Source: Vitis vinifera (taxonomy: Eukaryota > Streptophyta > Magnoliopsida > Vitales > Vitaceae). Taken from it: a DNA stretch of 64,000 nt. This document shows, piece by piece, positions 49,841 to 62,459 of this stretch. Under the pieces are notes generated by a model. The model saw only the letters and a program-made list of their open reading frames with translations, did no database searches and was not told where the DNA came from. The stretch spans positions 6,330,501 through 6,394,500 of the forward strand of contig NC_081823.1 of NCBI RefSeq assembly GCF_030704535.1, written 5' to 3'. Numbering within the stretch: position 1 is the first letter of the stretch; each line of letters starts with the position of its first letter. The translations under genes and the position numbers were made by a program.

Positions 49841-51200
49841 TTTGTGACATATACTGGTTTTTCCCTTTTTTTTCTTTCTTCTAGGTGGTGTGGGGAGAAT
49901 GGACTTCAGATATGAATTAATAAATGAAAAAGGAAAGCAACAACACAGGGATAAAGCAACTACAGTTATATGAAGAAGAGAGCGAGAGGGTTTCAGGCTA
50001 CCTTTGGACTGCAAAGACCATTCCTCTCCGATTGAAGTTGGAAACAAGAAATTGTGTAGAGAAAAGCCACACGTTAGCATACACAGAAATGGCAGTTGTT
50101 AGCTGGGACTGGGAGTAGGGAGTTTGATAAAAATAAAATAAAATAAAATAAACGTAATTTAAATTAAAATTGTCTCAAAAGACAACCTCCTATTTATGTC
50201 ATGTCTCAAAAAATGTTGTAGAAGACAACTTCCTTTTCATGTCCCAAAAGATGTCATAGATTTGGAAATAGTTTCGAAATTGTCATATTTTAAAATACAT
50301 TTTTAAAAATAAGTGTATTTTTTTCAAAATCCCCCAAACTGTTCAACTCGACTATATTTTTAGAAACTTGGTTACATTTGGGTTAAACTCGGGTTTATTA
50401 GATTGATCAAGTTGTAGAGGTCAAATTGGATAAGATTAGGTCAGACTGAACTATGCAAGGTTTTTTCAATACATTTGATATCAAATTTAAAAAATAAATA
50501 TGACAAAAATTCAAAATAATAAATGACTCCACAAGCAAAGCAATAGAGAAAAGGACAAGGGTTGCTCTAGGGTACCCACTCTTCATTTTGGGGTACCTAC
50601 GACCCAATAAAAAGATGACATGTGTAATTTGAATGTTTAAAGATTACATGTCCTTCCTTCTTGAATTTTTCAACAACTAATTTGAATGTTAGTTTAAAGA
50701 TTACATGATTTTTTCTTCTTTACTAAGCTCGATAGATGGAGTCGAATTTTTTAATCCACAAAAAAAAAAAAAAAAAAAAAAAAAAACCCTTAAAGAAAGA
50801 AAAGGAAAGGAGAAGGAAGAAAGCAACAGAAAAACCAATCAGGCAGAGAAGCTTCCCTTTTCATCTGTTTGGTGAGTCACAAGATAAGAGAAGAATTTTC
50901 AAAGTATGGCTTTATGAGGTCACTGAAAGCAAAAAATACCCCGGGCCCCCCCCCCCTTACAGACCCTTTGATACCAATTATGCATCAATCCATCATTAAG
51001 ATAGACTCAAAGCTCACATAATCGGACATAAAACCACAAATCAAAAGCCAAAAGACATTAGCCAAAAGCAGAACCTGTTACACACCATGTCCTATATATC
51101 AAGAGTGGTAAGTCTTAAAGTAACTTCACCTTTATGGGAATACAGCTCTCGTTAAAAGCTGCACACCCTCATGTGAATCATGACAATCCACCCAATTCTT
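49841..51200. other. Upstream region of NLR copy 2
   Basis: Leader and promoter of the NLR gene are expected in the first few hundred bases; the leader resembles that of copy 1. A poly-A tract and purine-rich run lie at 50760-50840, and a short C-run near 50946. No other gene was seen. Confidence 0.4.
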
Positions 51201-51204
51201 CTGG

Positions 51205-52931
51205 TTTCCTTCCCAAAGGACCTCTCTTTAATGCCCAGGACTGGTTTCATTGATGCTGGGATTTGCAGATGGGAAGGAGAATGTGAGTAGGAAGGGGGTT
51301 GGGCACAGAGCTGGATGATTGTATAAGATGAGCAGTAAAATCTTACTTGGTTTGCACACAATCTCTTAACGTTTTCTGATTTTAAAATCAGAAAATAGTA
51401 GTTTTTACTTTTTACATTCACAATTAATGACTTTTTAAAATCATTTGAAATTTTAAAAAAAAAATATTCTACTTTTATATAAAACAAAATTACAATGTCT
51501 AAAAAGTAAATAAATAATATTTTAACAATATTTTTTATTATCGAATTTAAGTATTTTAAAAATATGTTCAATAACGATTTTAAGAAGTATTTTTATGATA
51601 AAAAGGTTTTTTTTAAAATAAATTAAATATTTAACAAAATTTAAAAAATACTTTTAAAAATCTGAAAAATCTCTTACATTGTTGAAAATCTCTTACCATT
51701 TTCTAAACAAACGCTTGATTGATAACTCCCAAAAATATTTAATTATTTTATATAAATATTAAATAATTTTCATATATTTTTTTTTTCACATTTTCTATGA
51801 TAAAATTCAAGATAAGAAAAATATTTTTTTTAATATTTTTTTTTTTACCTGTTAGTACCCTCTGGAACAAACATAGCTTTGAGTGATTGGATGTTGGAGG
51901 TATTCCAAGGCTTACCATCTTTAATGTCAGACAATAAGTATCTCAACTTATTTGTACCAAATTGGTATCAATCACAAGCTCAATTTATTTATACCTGTTC
52001 TATGGTACCCACTCTTTATATTGAATGTACTTACACATATTTGACCACAATAAAAAGATGACATGTGTTGACCCCAATAAAAAAATGACATGTGTAAAGT
52101 ACATATCATTAAAAAATTTATAAAAATTTATCAAATCGATGACTTATTGATGAGAAATAATCACATGCATTTCATATGTATATCTAAATATTACAACTTT
52201 TTTATAATTTATTATTAAATATCAAATATAATTTGTTATTTAATGCATTACCTATATCTATCTAAAAAAAAATCCTACCAACTACTCTTATAGTCTCATT
52301 ATTCATATATAAAAAAAGGGATAGTAATTTAATATAAAAATTAAATAATTTCAACTACCAAATTACAAAATATATAAGATGTATTTTGATGAATCAAATT
52401 TCAAGATCAAGTTTAAAACCTTTTTAGAGAGAAAATTTAAAGTTTGTATTATATGAAGAAGATGAAGGATTTCAAGTGATTACAAGTGTCAAAGGTAATA
52501 TTTGATATTTTTTTATCCAAATATAATTGTTGTAGGAAGAAATGTGATGTTAAATAACGATTTTAGAATTTTTTATGAGTTTATTATAAAATTTTGTTAT
52601 CAAATTGTTATTAATATTTTTATATAATTTTTTTTTTTTTTTGTTCATAGATTAAATTTGAAGATGAAGCTTTATATGTCTTGAAGGATATCAAGTGATT
52701 ATAGGTGTTAAAAGATAATATTTGATTTTTTTTTTTCCATTTACATATAACTATTGTAAGTAGAAATGTCATGTTAAATGACATTTAAATATGTAATGAT
52801 TTATAACATTTAGATTTTTTATTTTTTTTTAGTTATTATTAATTAAATTGAGAGCATTTAGTCATTTGTTATGAAATTATCATCAATATTTTATAAGAAA
52901 TAGTACGAATATTGTAAGAGAGAGTACGAAC
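51205..52931. repeat. Segmental tandem duplication, copy A (1.73 kb)
   Basis: It starts TTTCCTTCCCAAAGGACC and runs to two units of the GTACGAAC repeat at about 52900-52931, where copy B begins. The same order of blocks recurs in copy B: the GATGCTGGGATTTGCAGATG block, the AT-rich middle, CTCTGGAACAAACATAGC, and GAGAGCATTTAGTCATTTG. The content is mostly AT-rich and has no recognised gene. Confidence 0.88.
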
Positions 52932-54652
52932 TTTCCTTCCCAAAGGACCTCTCTTTAACGCCCAGAAGTGATTTCATTGATGCTGGGATTTGCAGATGGG
53001 AATGAGAATGTGAGTAGGAAGGGGGTTGGGCATAGAGCAGGATGATTGTACAAGATGAGCAATAAAATCTTACTTGGTTTGCACACAATTTCTAAACGTT
53101 TTCTGATTTTAAAATAAGAAAATAGTAGTTTTTACATTCACAATTAATGACTTTTTAAAATCATTTGAAATTTTTTTAAAATATTCTACTTTTATATGAA
53201 ACAAAATTACAATGTCTAAAAAGTAAATAAATAATATTTTAACAATATTTTTTATTATCAAATTTAAGTATTTTAAAAGTCCGTTTAATAACGATTTTAA
53301 GAAGCATTTTTATAATAAAAAAAAATTAAATAAATTAGATATTTAACAAAATTTTAAAAATACTATTAAAAATCTGAAAAATCTCTTGTAATGTTGAAAA
53401 TCTCCTACCATTTTCTAAAGAAACACTCGATAGATAACTCTCAAAAATATTTAATTATTTTATATAAATATTAAATAATTTAAAAATATATATTATTTAT
53501 AAATAATTTTGATTATATTTTTTTTTCACATTTTCTATGATAAAATTCAAGATAAGAAAAATATTTTTTTTAATATTCTTTTTTTACCTGTTAGTACCCT
53601 CTGGAACAAACATAGCTTTGAGTGACCGGATGTTGGAGGTATTCTAAGGCTTACCATCTTTAATGTGAGACAATAAGTATCTCAAATTATTTGTACCAAA
53701 TTGGAGGTACCTACCCACGTTTGACCACAATAAAAAGATGACATATGTTGACCCAATAAAAAGATGAGATGTATAAAGTATATATCATTAAAAAATTTAT
53801 AAAAACTTACCTACCCACATTTGACCACAATAAAAAGATAATATATGTTGACCCCAATAAAAAGATGAGATGTGTAAAGTACGTATCATGACTTGTTGGT
53901 CAAAAATAATCACATGCATTTCATATATATCTAAATATTACAACTTTTTTATAATTTATTATTAAATATCAAATATAATTTGTTATTTAATACATTACCT
54001 AACTCTATCTAAAAAAAGAAAATTCTACCAACTACTCTTATACTCTCATTGTTCATATATAAAAAAAGGGATAGTAATTTAATATGAAAATTAAATAATT
54101 TCAACTACCAAATTACAAAATATGTAAGATGTATTTTGATGAATCAAATTTCAAGATCAAGTTTAAAACTTTTTGAGAGAGAAAATTTAAAGTTTGTATT
54201 ATATGAAGAAGATGAAGGATTTCAAGTGATTACAAGTGTCAAAGGTAATATTTAATTTTTTTTTATCCAAATATAATTGTTGTAGGAAGAAATGTGATGT
54301 TAAATAACGATTTTAGAATTTTTTATGAGTTTATTATAAAATTTTGTTATCAAATTGTTATTAATATTTTTATATAATTTTTTTTTTTTTGTTCATAGAT
54401 TAAATTTGAAGATGAAGCTTTATGTCTTCAAGGATGTCAAAGTGATTACAAGTGTTAAAAGGTAACATTTGATTTTTTTTTTTCCATTTACATATAACTA
54501 TTGTAAGTAGAAATGTCATGTTAAATGACATTTAAATATGTAATGATTTATAACATCTAGATTTTTTATTTTATTTTTTGAGTTATTATTAATCAAATTG
54601 AGAGCATTTAGTCATTTGTTACGAAATTGTCATCAATATTTTGTAAGAGATG
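52932..54652. repeat. Segmental tandem duplication, copy B (1.73 kb)
   Basis: Direct repeat of 51205-52931 at roughly 90% identity, with an extra local duplication of the TTTGACCACAATAAAAAGAT block near 53705-53880. It passes directly into the 21-bp minisatellite at its right end. Confidence 0.88.
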
Positions 54653-55394
54653 GTACGAACATTGTAAGAGATGGTACGAACTTTCTAAGAGATGGTATGA
54701 ACTTTCTAAGAGAGAGTACGAACTTTCTAAGAAATGGTACGAACTTTGTAAGATAGGGTACGAACTTTATAAAAGATGGTACAAACTTTCTAAGATATGG
54801 TACGAACTTTGTAAGAGAGGATACGAACTTTCTAAGACAGGGTACGAACTTTCTAAGACATGGTACAAACTTTCTAAGAGATGGTATGAACTTTCTAAGA
54901 CAGGGTACGAACTTTCTAAAAGGGTGTACGAAATTTCTAAGAGATGATACGAACTTTGTAAGACAGGGTACGAACTTTCTAAAAGATGGTACGAACTTTG
55001 TAAGAGAGTGTACGAATTTGTAAAAGAGTATACGAACTTTCTAAGAGATGGAACGAACTTTTTAAGAAAATATACGAAGTTTCAAAGAGATGGTACGAAC
55101 TTTCTAAAAGATGGTAAGAACTTTCTAAGAGAGTGTACGAAGTTTGTAAAAGATGGTACGAACTTTGTAAGACATTGTACGAACTTTCTAAGACATGGAA
55201 CTTTCTAAGAGATGGTACGAACTTTCTAAGAGAGGATACGAACTTTTTAAGACAGTGTACGAACTTTCTAAGATATGGTACGAACTTTCTAAGAGAGGGT
55301 ACGAACTTTCTAATACATGGTACAAACTTTCTAAGAAATAGAACGAACTTTCTAAGAGAATATACGAACTTTGTAAAAGATAGTACAAACTTTG
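54640..55394. repeat. 21-bp minisatellite, about 36 units
   Basis: The consensus unit is GTACGAACTTTCTAAGAGAT plus one base, 21 bp, repeated about 36 times with scattered substitutions and two shortened units (near 55015 and 55195). Because 21 is a multiple of three, long frames stay open: one gives heptads of YELSKRW, another TNFLRDG, and the reverse strand ESSYHLL. These frames are by-products of the repeat and are not annotated as genes. Confidence 0.95.
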
Positions 55395-57190
55395 AAAATA
55401 TAATATTTTACAATTACATAGTGTTTTAATTTTTTAATTTTCTTGAAAATAGTTTTCATCATTTCTAAGCTTGATTAGTATCAATAAACAATATTATTTG
55501 TATTTTTAAGTGGAAAAAATCGAAAAAATTTTAAATTTCAGGATATGGAGAATATGATGTAGAGTATGAAGAATGTGAGGATTTCTCATAATCTTCATAC
55601 ATTTTCTCACATTTTTCGTATCCTCTCTAATTTTTTAGTGTTTTAATTTTCTAATTTTTTTGAGGATAATTTACATTATTTCCAATTTTAAAATTTTAAA
55701 ATTCTTTTTTTTGTAACAATTCTATCAATAATAACTCAAAATAATATTATTAAACTATGTTATTGTTATTTCAAGTTAAAAAGTAAATATGAAATTTTTA
55801 AAATATAAATAATTTAGGGTATGAAAAATATGAGAACGGTACAAAAAATGTGATAAATACATGTTTGGTACTTTCATCACATTTTTCATACTGAATTTTA
55901 GTTTTAAAATTTTTGAAATTACAAATTTATTTTCAAAAATACTATCATTAGTAACTCAAAAGAGTATTAGTAATTTATTTTATTCTAATTTAACTTTAAA
56001 AACCTTAAATTCAAAAAATGTAAAATTTGGAGAGTACGAAAAAAAAATTAGGACGATCTAATTACCTAAGTTTTACATATGATTATCAAAATGTTGAATT
56101 TTAATGAAAATACTCATTTCATATTAAAATATTACCATATTCATTTTTATGTTGAATTTAAATGATTAATAATTTGTTAAAAATAAAATAATGTAATTAT
56201 GATATATGATGATTTTTTTTTTTTTGTTAATAAATATGTTTTCAAATTTTATATCATTTTTATTTTTATTTTTTTCCAATTCTATTTTTTATCTCATATT
56301 TATTTTATTTAAACCAAAAATTGTTGAAAAGGGAGGAAGAAAGAAGGCCACCGGTTCTTCCCTTAACTGGTTAAGTGGAATTTTTATTTCAAATTTAAAA
56401 TGAATGACCAAGATGTAATATTGAACATCCAATGGCTTAGAAAAACTTTTCGGTAGATACCGAAGAGGTACCCTAGAATTTTCCATGGTTATGAAGCGAT
56501 TTTTGTGAATCCCTTTTTTACAGCTTTATACGATTCTAGGCTTCTTGCTTCATCCCAAACTTTAGCTTCGTACTGTTCCCTACTTTATCATGGTGGCAAG
56601 CAGCAATGGTTGACATATGTTCTTCAGTGTCTACCGAGCTTCAAATCTAGACATATGTTCTTCAGTGTCTACCAAGCTTCAAATCTAGACCATTGAAATA
56701 TATGATAAAACCCGAACCATTGAATAAATATGATACAAATAAATAGGACTAAGATACATAATAATGTAACGGTCATATGTGGTACAAATGAATAAAACTC
56801 GTATATAAAAAATAATAAGATCTGGATTTACACATGATATCACTTAATTAATGATGCCTTTTTTATAAATATCGGACACGGTTTCCATATTTAGCTTATT
56901 ACAGAAATCTGAAATCTTATTTAACTTTTTTTTTTTTTAGTTGTGAGAACACAAGTCTTAACCCAAGCATTGAACCACAATGTATTCTCAATCTCAAGCA
57001 AAAAAAACTTTTCTCCTTTCAACTATTTTCAGTGTTCCTTTACAAGACCAGCAGAAGTTTCAACCAAAATCAATGTGGACCAACTTTCTCCGATGTATGA
57101 TATACATTCGAGTAAAGATTTAGGTTAAAACAATGTTACAACAGAGGACTAGTATTACCACAAACCCTAAGTAGACCAGCAAATTGCAAA
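55395..57190. other. AT-rich intergenic region with inverted repeats
   Basis: No gene is seen. It holds two imperfect hairpin-forming repeats (about 55550-55625 and 55815-55895) built on GTATGAA..ATGTGA and its complement, and a 38-bp tandem duplication at 56613-56688. Confidence 0.5.
56613..56688. repeat. 38-bp tandem duplication
   Basis: Two copies of a unit opening ACATATGTTCTTCAGTGTCT differ at one base. Confidence 0.93.
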
Positions 57191-60100
57191 TTAGACAGAT
57201 GGGTTTTGCCTTGAATGGCTTTCAGTTTCAATAATACTTCTTTCCCACTTATAAACACCAGAATTCTCCACATCTTGATGAGATAGGAATGGTGCATCTA
57301 GTGATTTCTTTCCAAGAAAATTTGAGATTACCACTAAAAGAGATTGGCATGCATGGAGTTCATCCATCTTCTGTAGGTCAGTTGGTTCTGAAGTAAGATC
57401 CTTCCATGGCTGATAAAATGACCTGCAGGAGTCGGAAAATTAGTTTGAATAAGAGTATATTGAGAACAAAAAATAACAGACTGGTAAGAGCCAAACAGGC
57501 AGACCCCTACTTGGAGGACTTGAACCCAAGGAATCTGATCCCAACCTGACATAACTAGTAATGGATGTAGTAAATGTGCTAAGACTGCATAAGCAGGTAA
57601 AGAATATGGACATCATCTGTTAGGTATGATAAGCTACTATATGATTGTAGAATTACATCATATTTTTTGCATATCCCTACCACATCAGTACCAAAAAAGG
57701 ATTAAACCTGAAATTTGATGTACCTTACTTGGTTGAATGGTTGCACCAGAAGTTCCTATTTTCTATGATTTAAACATTTGGGCATCCATCAAAATTTTCA
57801 TCAAATTTTAATGGTCAAAACTTTCCAGAAATGGCTTCAAAAAGGAAAATCCAGATTATGTGATCAGAACAAGTACAATTTTGATTTCCACGGTTTACTT
57901 AGCTTGAATATAAAGCTATAAAAAATATCTCAAAAATGAAAAAAAAAAATGAAAAGATTTGGAGAATTATGAAATGTTACCATCTCCAAGCTGGATTTGC
58001 TTCCACAGGACAATGGATCCTTGAGCAGAGTGATGCCACATGACTCTCATGACCAAGCATGAATTCTGATCCTGGCCCAAGAATAACAAAAAGTGGAAAA
58101 TCATCAAAATATCCTACTTGAAAAGATTGATCTACTAGTTAATTTGAATAGCTAACTCAACACATAATCCAGGGACAAGACATTAAATCAGAAAAACTTT
58201 ATCATAACATCAGAACTCAGCAAGGTCAGGAATTACAATGCTACGGGCTGATTTGATCAGTTAGAGCAATCAAACTCTTGTTTTTCTACAAAAATGGAAC
58301 AAACAGATCCAATATGCAAAACAAATATGACTTACAAAAGAAATACCACAGCCTATGAGCCACAGTAGCATATTACCAAGTCTTCTTGGACAGAAGAATA
58401 TAACCTATGTGATATATTACAAATATATGCAAATTTGCATAAGAAAGGACAGTCTTAAGACTCTTAACCACTTGGGATTAGCTATGTAAATTTATCTAGG
58501 AAAACATCTACTAAAATCATAAGCTACCATGGCTTTTCTCCCGGCATTAATCTAGGTTCTTTTGGTTCTAGAGTTTTTCTGAGGATTCATCTTTAATCAT
58601 ATTGCAAGTTTTGAAAAACCCATCCTCTCAAACTCCATCAACTGCAATTATAAGTCACTCTTGTGACAAGAGTGATACCTTGGAGTGACCACAAGTAGCT
58701 TTTGCTTGCATGCTACTGAGGATTCTATTGTTGAGGATGGATGAGTACAAGGGCTGTTGAATTAAGCCCGGAGAGAAGGATTGATTATCTCAAGGCTCAC
58801 TAGAACTCTTGTAATCTGTTCTATATTTTAGTGGGTTCTTGATTGCAGCCAAGAGGCTAGTAGTTTTTCACTCTGGATCAGTTTCTGACCTTAAAGCAGG
58901 TTTCCACATAAGGTTCTACATGTCTTGTTGTTGAGTGGTTCATTTTTTCGCAATTCCTTTTAATCATAATCTTGTTTTAAATGTTAGGTCAAAAAGTTCA
59001 AAAAGAATTGAGTTAAATTTTAAACACCTATTTGCATCCCACCCCCCAAGAACCAAGAGACCAAAAGAATACTTCCACTTACAATTTGTTAATTCACTGA
59101 CTAATAATTCTTCCATTTTTTTTACCCATGAGCAGTCTTCAGTGCAGTGTAGTGTAGCTCCAACCTGTAGCAAACTGAGCTTTACTACATTCTCCTAAAA
59201 GAAGTAGCTGTGCATCACTAGAACAGATGATGTGGGGAACTAAGCGCCAAAATTAAAACCTAAAATCAGTTTAGCATCCCCATCCACTTACTAGATTACA
59301 TAATTTAAGGAAGTTTCATGGCTTCTAAAGTAGGATTCCAAGACCACACTCTGGATATATATAGTACCAAACACAGGAGGTGAATCATTCCATACTCCAA
59401 TTCCAAAATGACCAACTCCAGGACTCAGTTCCAGGAAGCAAAAAAATAAAATTAACACTAAATCAAAATAGTTTACCTGCAGAATTTGAGGCATCAGAAA
59501 GGAGTAACAAACAAAGTGCAGATACCACTGAAGGAAGCACTCTGGAATTCAACCCAAGAAGCTGTTGGAGGTAGAAAATAGAAGCAGCTAATATCTCTTC
59601 ACAATGAAAAGCATTCCTGCCATTTTCTCCACTTCCTTTCTTCACATGCTCCAGCAAAGATAGCAAAGTTTTCGAATTTGATCTTTCTAAAATATTGATG
59701 TCTAAATCAGTAGACTTCCATGAAAGCATACCCAGGATTACAGAAGCAGTGAGCCACCGCAAAAGTTTTGACAATAGAGAATCCTGGCTTGGCTCTTCCT
59801 CTGAGAAAACTCTGAAATGGAGATAAGACTCTGCAAGTTGAAGTGTTCCTGTACATTCTGGCTGCAAAGCAGTAGAAATCGTCCATCCTACAAACTCTTG
59901 AAGCTCTTCTTGCTTCTGTAGAGCACATAGAAACAACATTTCATTGCACAGTTAAGAGAATAAGGAGAACTTAAATTTGGCGGTCCACTATGCAAAATTT
60001 AATTGAAGAGAGAAGATAATGGTGTTGAGATACACTACTCATGTCAAGGACACAGCTCAATCCTGAACTGAAAAGTGCTACATCAAAAATGATTGGGTTT

Positions 60101-60546
60101 TCCAATTTGTGTAAGGGGCCAGTTTTGAAACAAACAAATTGAAAATATAAGATACCAATGAGCTATCACGTCTTACCCTATATTTTGTTTATTGCCCACA
60201 TGATACTCAAATCATCTTTCTCTTTTTTGTTGTGTGGTGTATGAGCGTGCATAGGAGTGCTACATTATTGTGTTATCCAACATGTATGAGGAGCTGATTA
60301 ACATGAGATATCAACAACAACAACCACATAGTTGATTTTTCATTTTCTTTATTTGGTGGGTGTAGGGCTTTCTTCTTGTATAGTGCTCAACGACCTGCTT
60401 CACTCTTTTCCTATTGGCTATTGCTTCTTTTCATTCTAATAAAGTAAACCGCTTATCACAAGAAATAATTATGGTAAAGAGTAGCTTTTCCTGGTTACAC
60501 TTAGCTCTTGGCCACACATCTGCAACACACAAACTCATACACTGGG

Positions 60547-60580
<34 letters not shown>

Positions 60581-60936
60581 ACCATTTGAAAAATGTTCAG
60601 TGGAGGCGAGCTCATGAGTATCACTTTTAATCCAAATTCTGAAGCAGGACTCGATCTTGGAACACTAGATACATCAACAACAGCTTGATATATTTTAAAT
60701 AAACCCTCAATTGAAATGGTAAAACGGGGCTGGTATATTTTCCTTTTTTGTGAAAACTTCAATGTTGATATCAGTATTTGCAGAATCGAATTAACCAAAG
60801 TGACATTGTCCTTCATCAATTGCACTGCACCTATTAAGAGTTTGTATAAATGCAATGCAACTTCTGAGAGCTGCTCAAGGGCATCCTTTTGCAACCACCC
60901 AATAATGTTTCTGGATGAAATAACATTATTGATAAC
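57191..60936 (-). CDS. URB1/NopRA1-like nucleolar pre-ribosome protein, C-terminal exons (5' part not found)
   Basis: Related to the C-terminal domain of Npa1/URB1 (nucleolar pre-ribosomal-associated protein 1), which acts in early 60S ribosome assembly in the nucleolus. Four exons on the minus strand, 60583-60936, 59477-59915, 57981-58071 and 57191-57422, join in phase and give the last 371 residues and a stop. Clear blocks are RNIIGWLQKDALEQLSEVA, KIYQPRFTISIEGLFKIYQ, LQEFVGWTISTA, AASIFYLQQLLGLNSRVLPS, a VVSALCLLLLSD continuation, PAWRWSFYQPWKDL, LQKMDELHACQSLL and GVYKWERSIIE. Full proteins of this family exceed 2000 aa, so most exons must lie beyond 61 kb or off the right edge. A candidate next exon near 61440-61530 did not keep phase. 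The family call rests on remembered sequence similarity. Confidence 0.72.
60549..60578. repeat. (GA)n microsatellite at a 5' splice site
   Basis: About 15 GA dinucleotides sit immediately inside the intron that follows exon 60583-60936. On the gene strand the intron opens GTATCC and then a TC run. Confidence 0.93.
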
Positions 60937-62455
60937 CTATATCAAGATAAACAAACAAAAGTTATAAGAATGGAGCAAGCATCTACAATCCACATCTCCA
61001 ATATCTACTAGTCCACAGAACATTGATTGTATAGAAGCAAAACACAAAACAATATAAGTGTTAAAGTAATTGAACTGCCCAAAAACATATTGTTTCCTTC
61101 TTGCTAATGCTAGAAAATCAAATAGACAACACAGATACCACAGCATACTCCCTCCAGTGTGCCCACAGAACCATTTCATTTATTTCATAAAACAAGCATA
61201 CCTCACTGTAACAGGAATAAGCATGACAACAACAATGATATGAAGATGATGACAAAATTATGGAAATATCCTACAAACTTTTCACAATAAGGAACAACTG
61301 CCTGTAGGTTACAGCAAAGAAAATTATGTCAATTTCATAGACAAGATCTGTATTCTTTTTTTTTTTATAGGCTAAATTCATAGACAAGATAAATAATGAT
61401 TTCAATAAACAAATATAATAGTGACTAACTGCAAGTTGATTTAAGCAGATAATATTCAAAAATGGCCTGTGAACTCAAACTGAGTGATCTTGATGTCAGA
61501 ACCTGGGACATATTATCTGCCCTAAGAAGAGAAAGAGTTATGTGATCATTGACACCAAGGATCCTACTTCATAATCGAATTTACTCAATAGCTATACATA
61601 CATACATATACATACATACATATATACATCAACAAGGATTATGCTTCAATAATCTGATACACACACACACACATATACATATATATGTCATCTCCTAATA
61701 GGCCAATATATCTTCTATAACTGTCTCAATCCATATCACTTTTGTCCTTCCCAGCCTTCAACTTGGATCATATTGCCTCTTAATAATATTGTTTCAAAAT
61801 CTAGAACTGGAAGAGCTTTAGCTTTTCATTGATAGGATTATATGCCACTAATTTTATAAGGAATGAGACTGAAATATTGGTTTCTAGAGGATGTCCTGAT
61901 AGCTTTTTTAATGGTAATATTTTTCATTGAATGTTGAGGGATTTAGAGGTGGGGATGCAAGGCCCTTTTCCAAAGTGGCATTTTTTGTATGATTGACAAA
62001 AGGGGATAGTGATTTGATGGTGGACCACTAATGGCTCTAATGGCGCTGTATGTGTATTAAGCTCAAAAAATTCTAATTTAAAATTTTGAATAATAAAATA
62101 ATAACATTAAAATTTAAAATTTTCAAAATTTTAAAATAAAAAAATAAAAAAATATAAAAAATAAAAGGCAAAGGATCAATCAATTGCCTTTCTTGATTGT
62201 AAGGCGAGTCTAGAACTTGATGAGTTTCTTCTCCTTGTTGCAAAATTTTTGCATTGCCTAGATCAGTGAAGAATCCCTTTAGGAGGAAAGAAATATAAAA
62301 ATAAATAAAACAATAAAAATAAAATAATAAAATAAAAGTAAAATAATAAAAAGAAGGAAAAGACATCTTAGCTTGGAAAGAGGATATAGGAAGGGAAACT
62401 TCAGTGTAAAGTTGTACTGTAGTTCTACATGAGCTGAAACTAGAGTGGACTTCTT
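60937..62455. other. Probable intron or flank of the URB1-like gene
   Basis: Non-coding AT-rich DNA. It includes CATA/AC dinucleotide runs at 61605-61685 and a very AT-rich patch of TAAAATTT and its complement at 62070-62165. No exon could be placed with confidence. Confidence 0.4.
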
Positions 62456-62459
62456 AGCC

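Noticed and set aside
49841-50080. N-terminal extension of NLR copy 2 from an upstream ATG
   Set aside because: The extra 80 residues lack NLR features and the paralogue starts at the position equivalent to 49840.
51152-51571. 139-codon minus-strand frame in the duplicated block
   Set aside because: Most of it is low-complexity AT-rich translation (F, K, N, I, Y); only a short middle part is of interest and is reported as a finding.
54640-55394. CRISPR-like array
   Set aside because: Units are directly adjacent without spacers, and the window is plant nuclear DNA.
54627-55429. Open frames of about 100 codons over the 21-bp repeats
   Set aside because: They are produced by the repeat period being a multiple of three; there is no promoter, non-repeat domain or coding bias, and several frames are open at once.
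61437-61530. Candidate extra exon of the URB1-like gene after a good pyrimidine tract
   Set aside because: Its only open frame and available donors do not keep phase with the exon at 60936, and no family motif was recognised.
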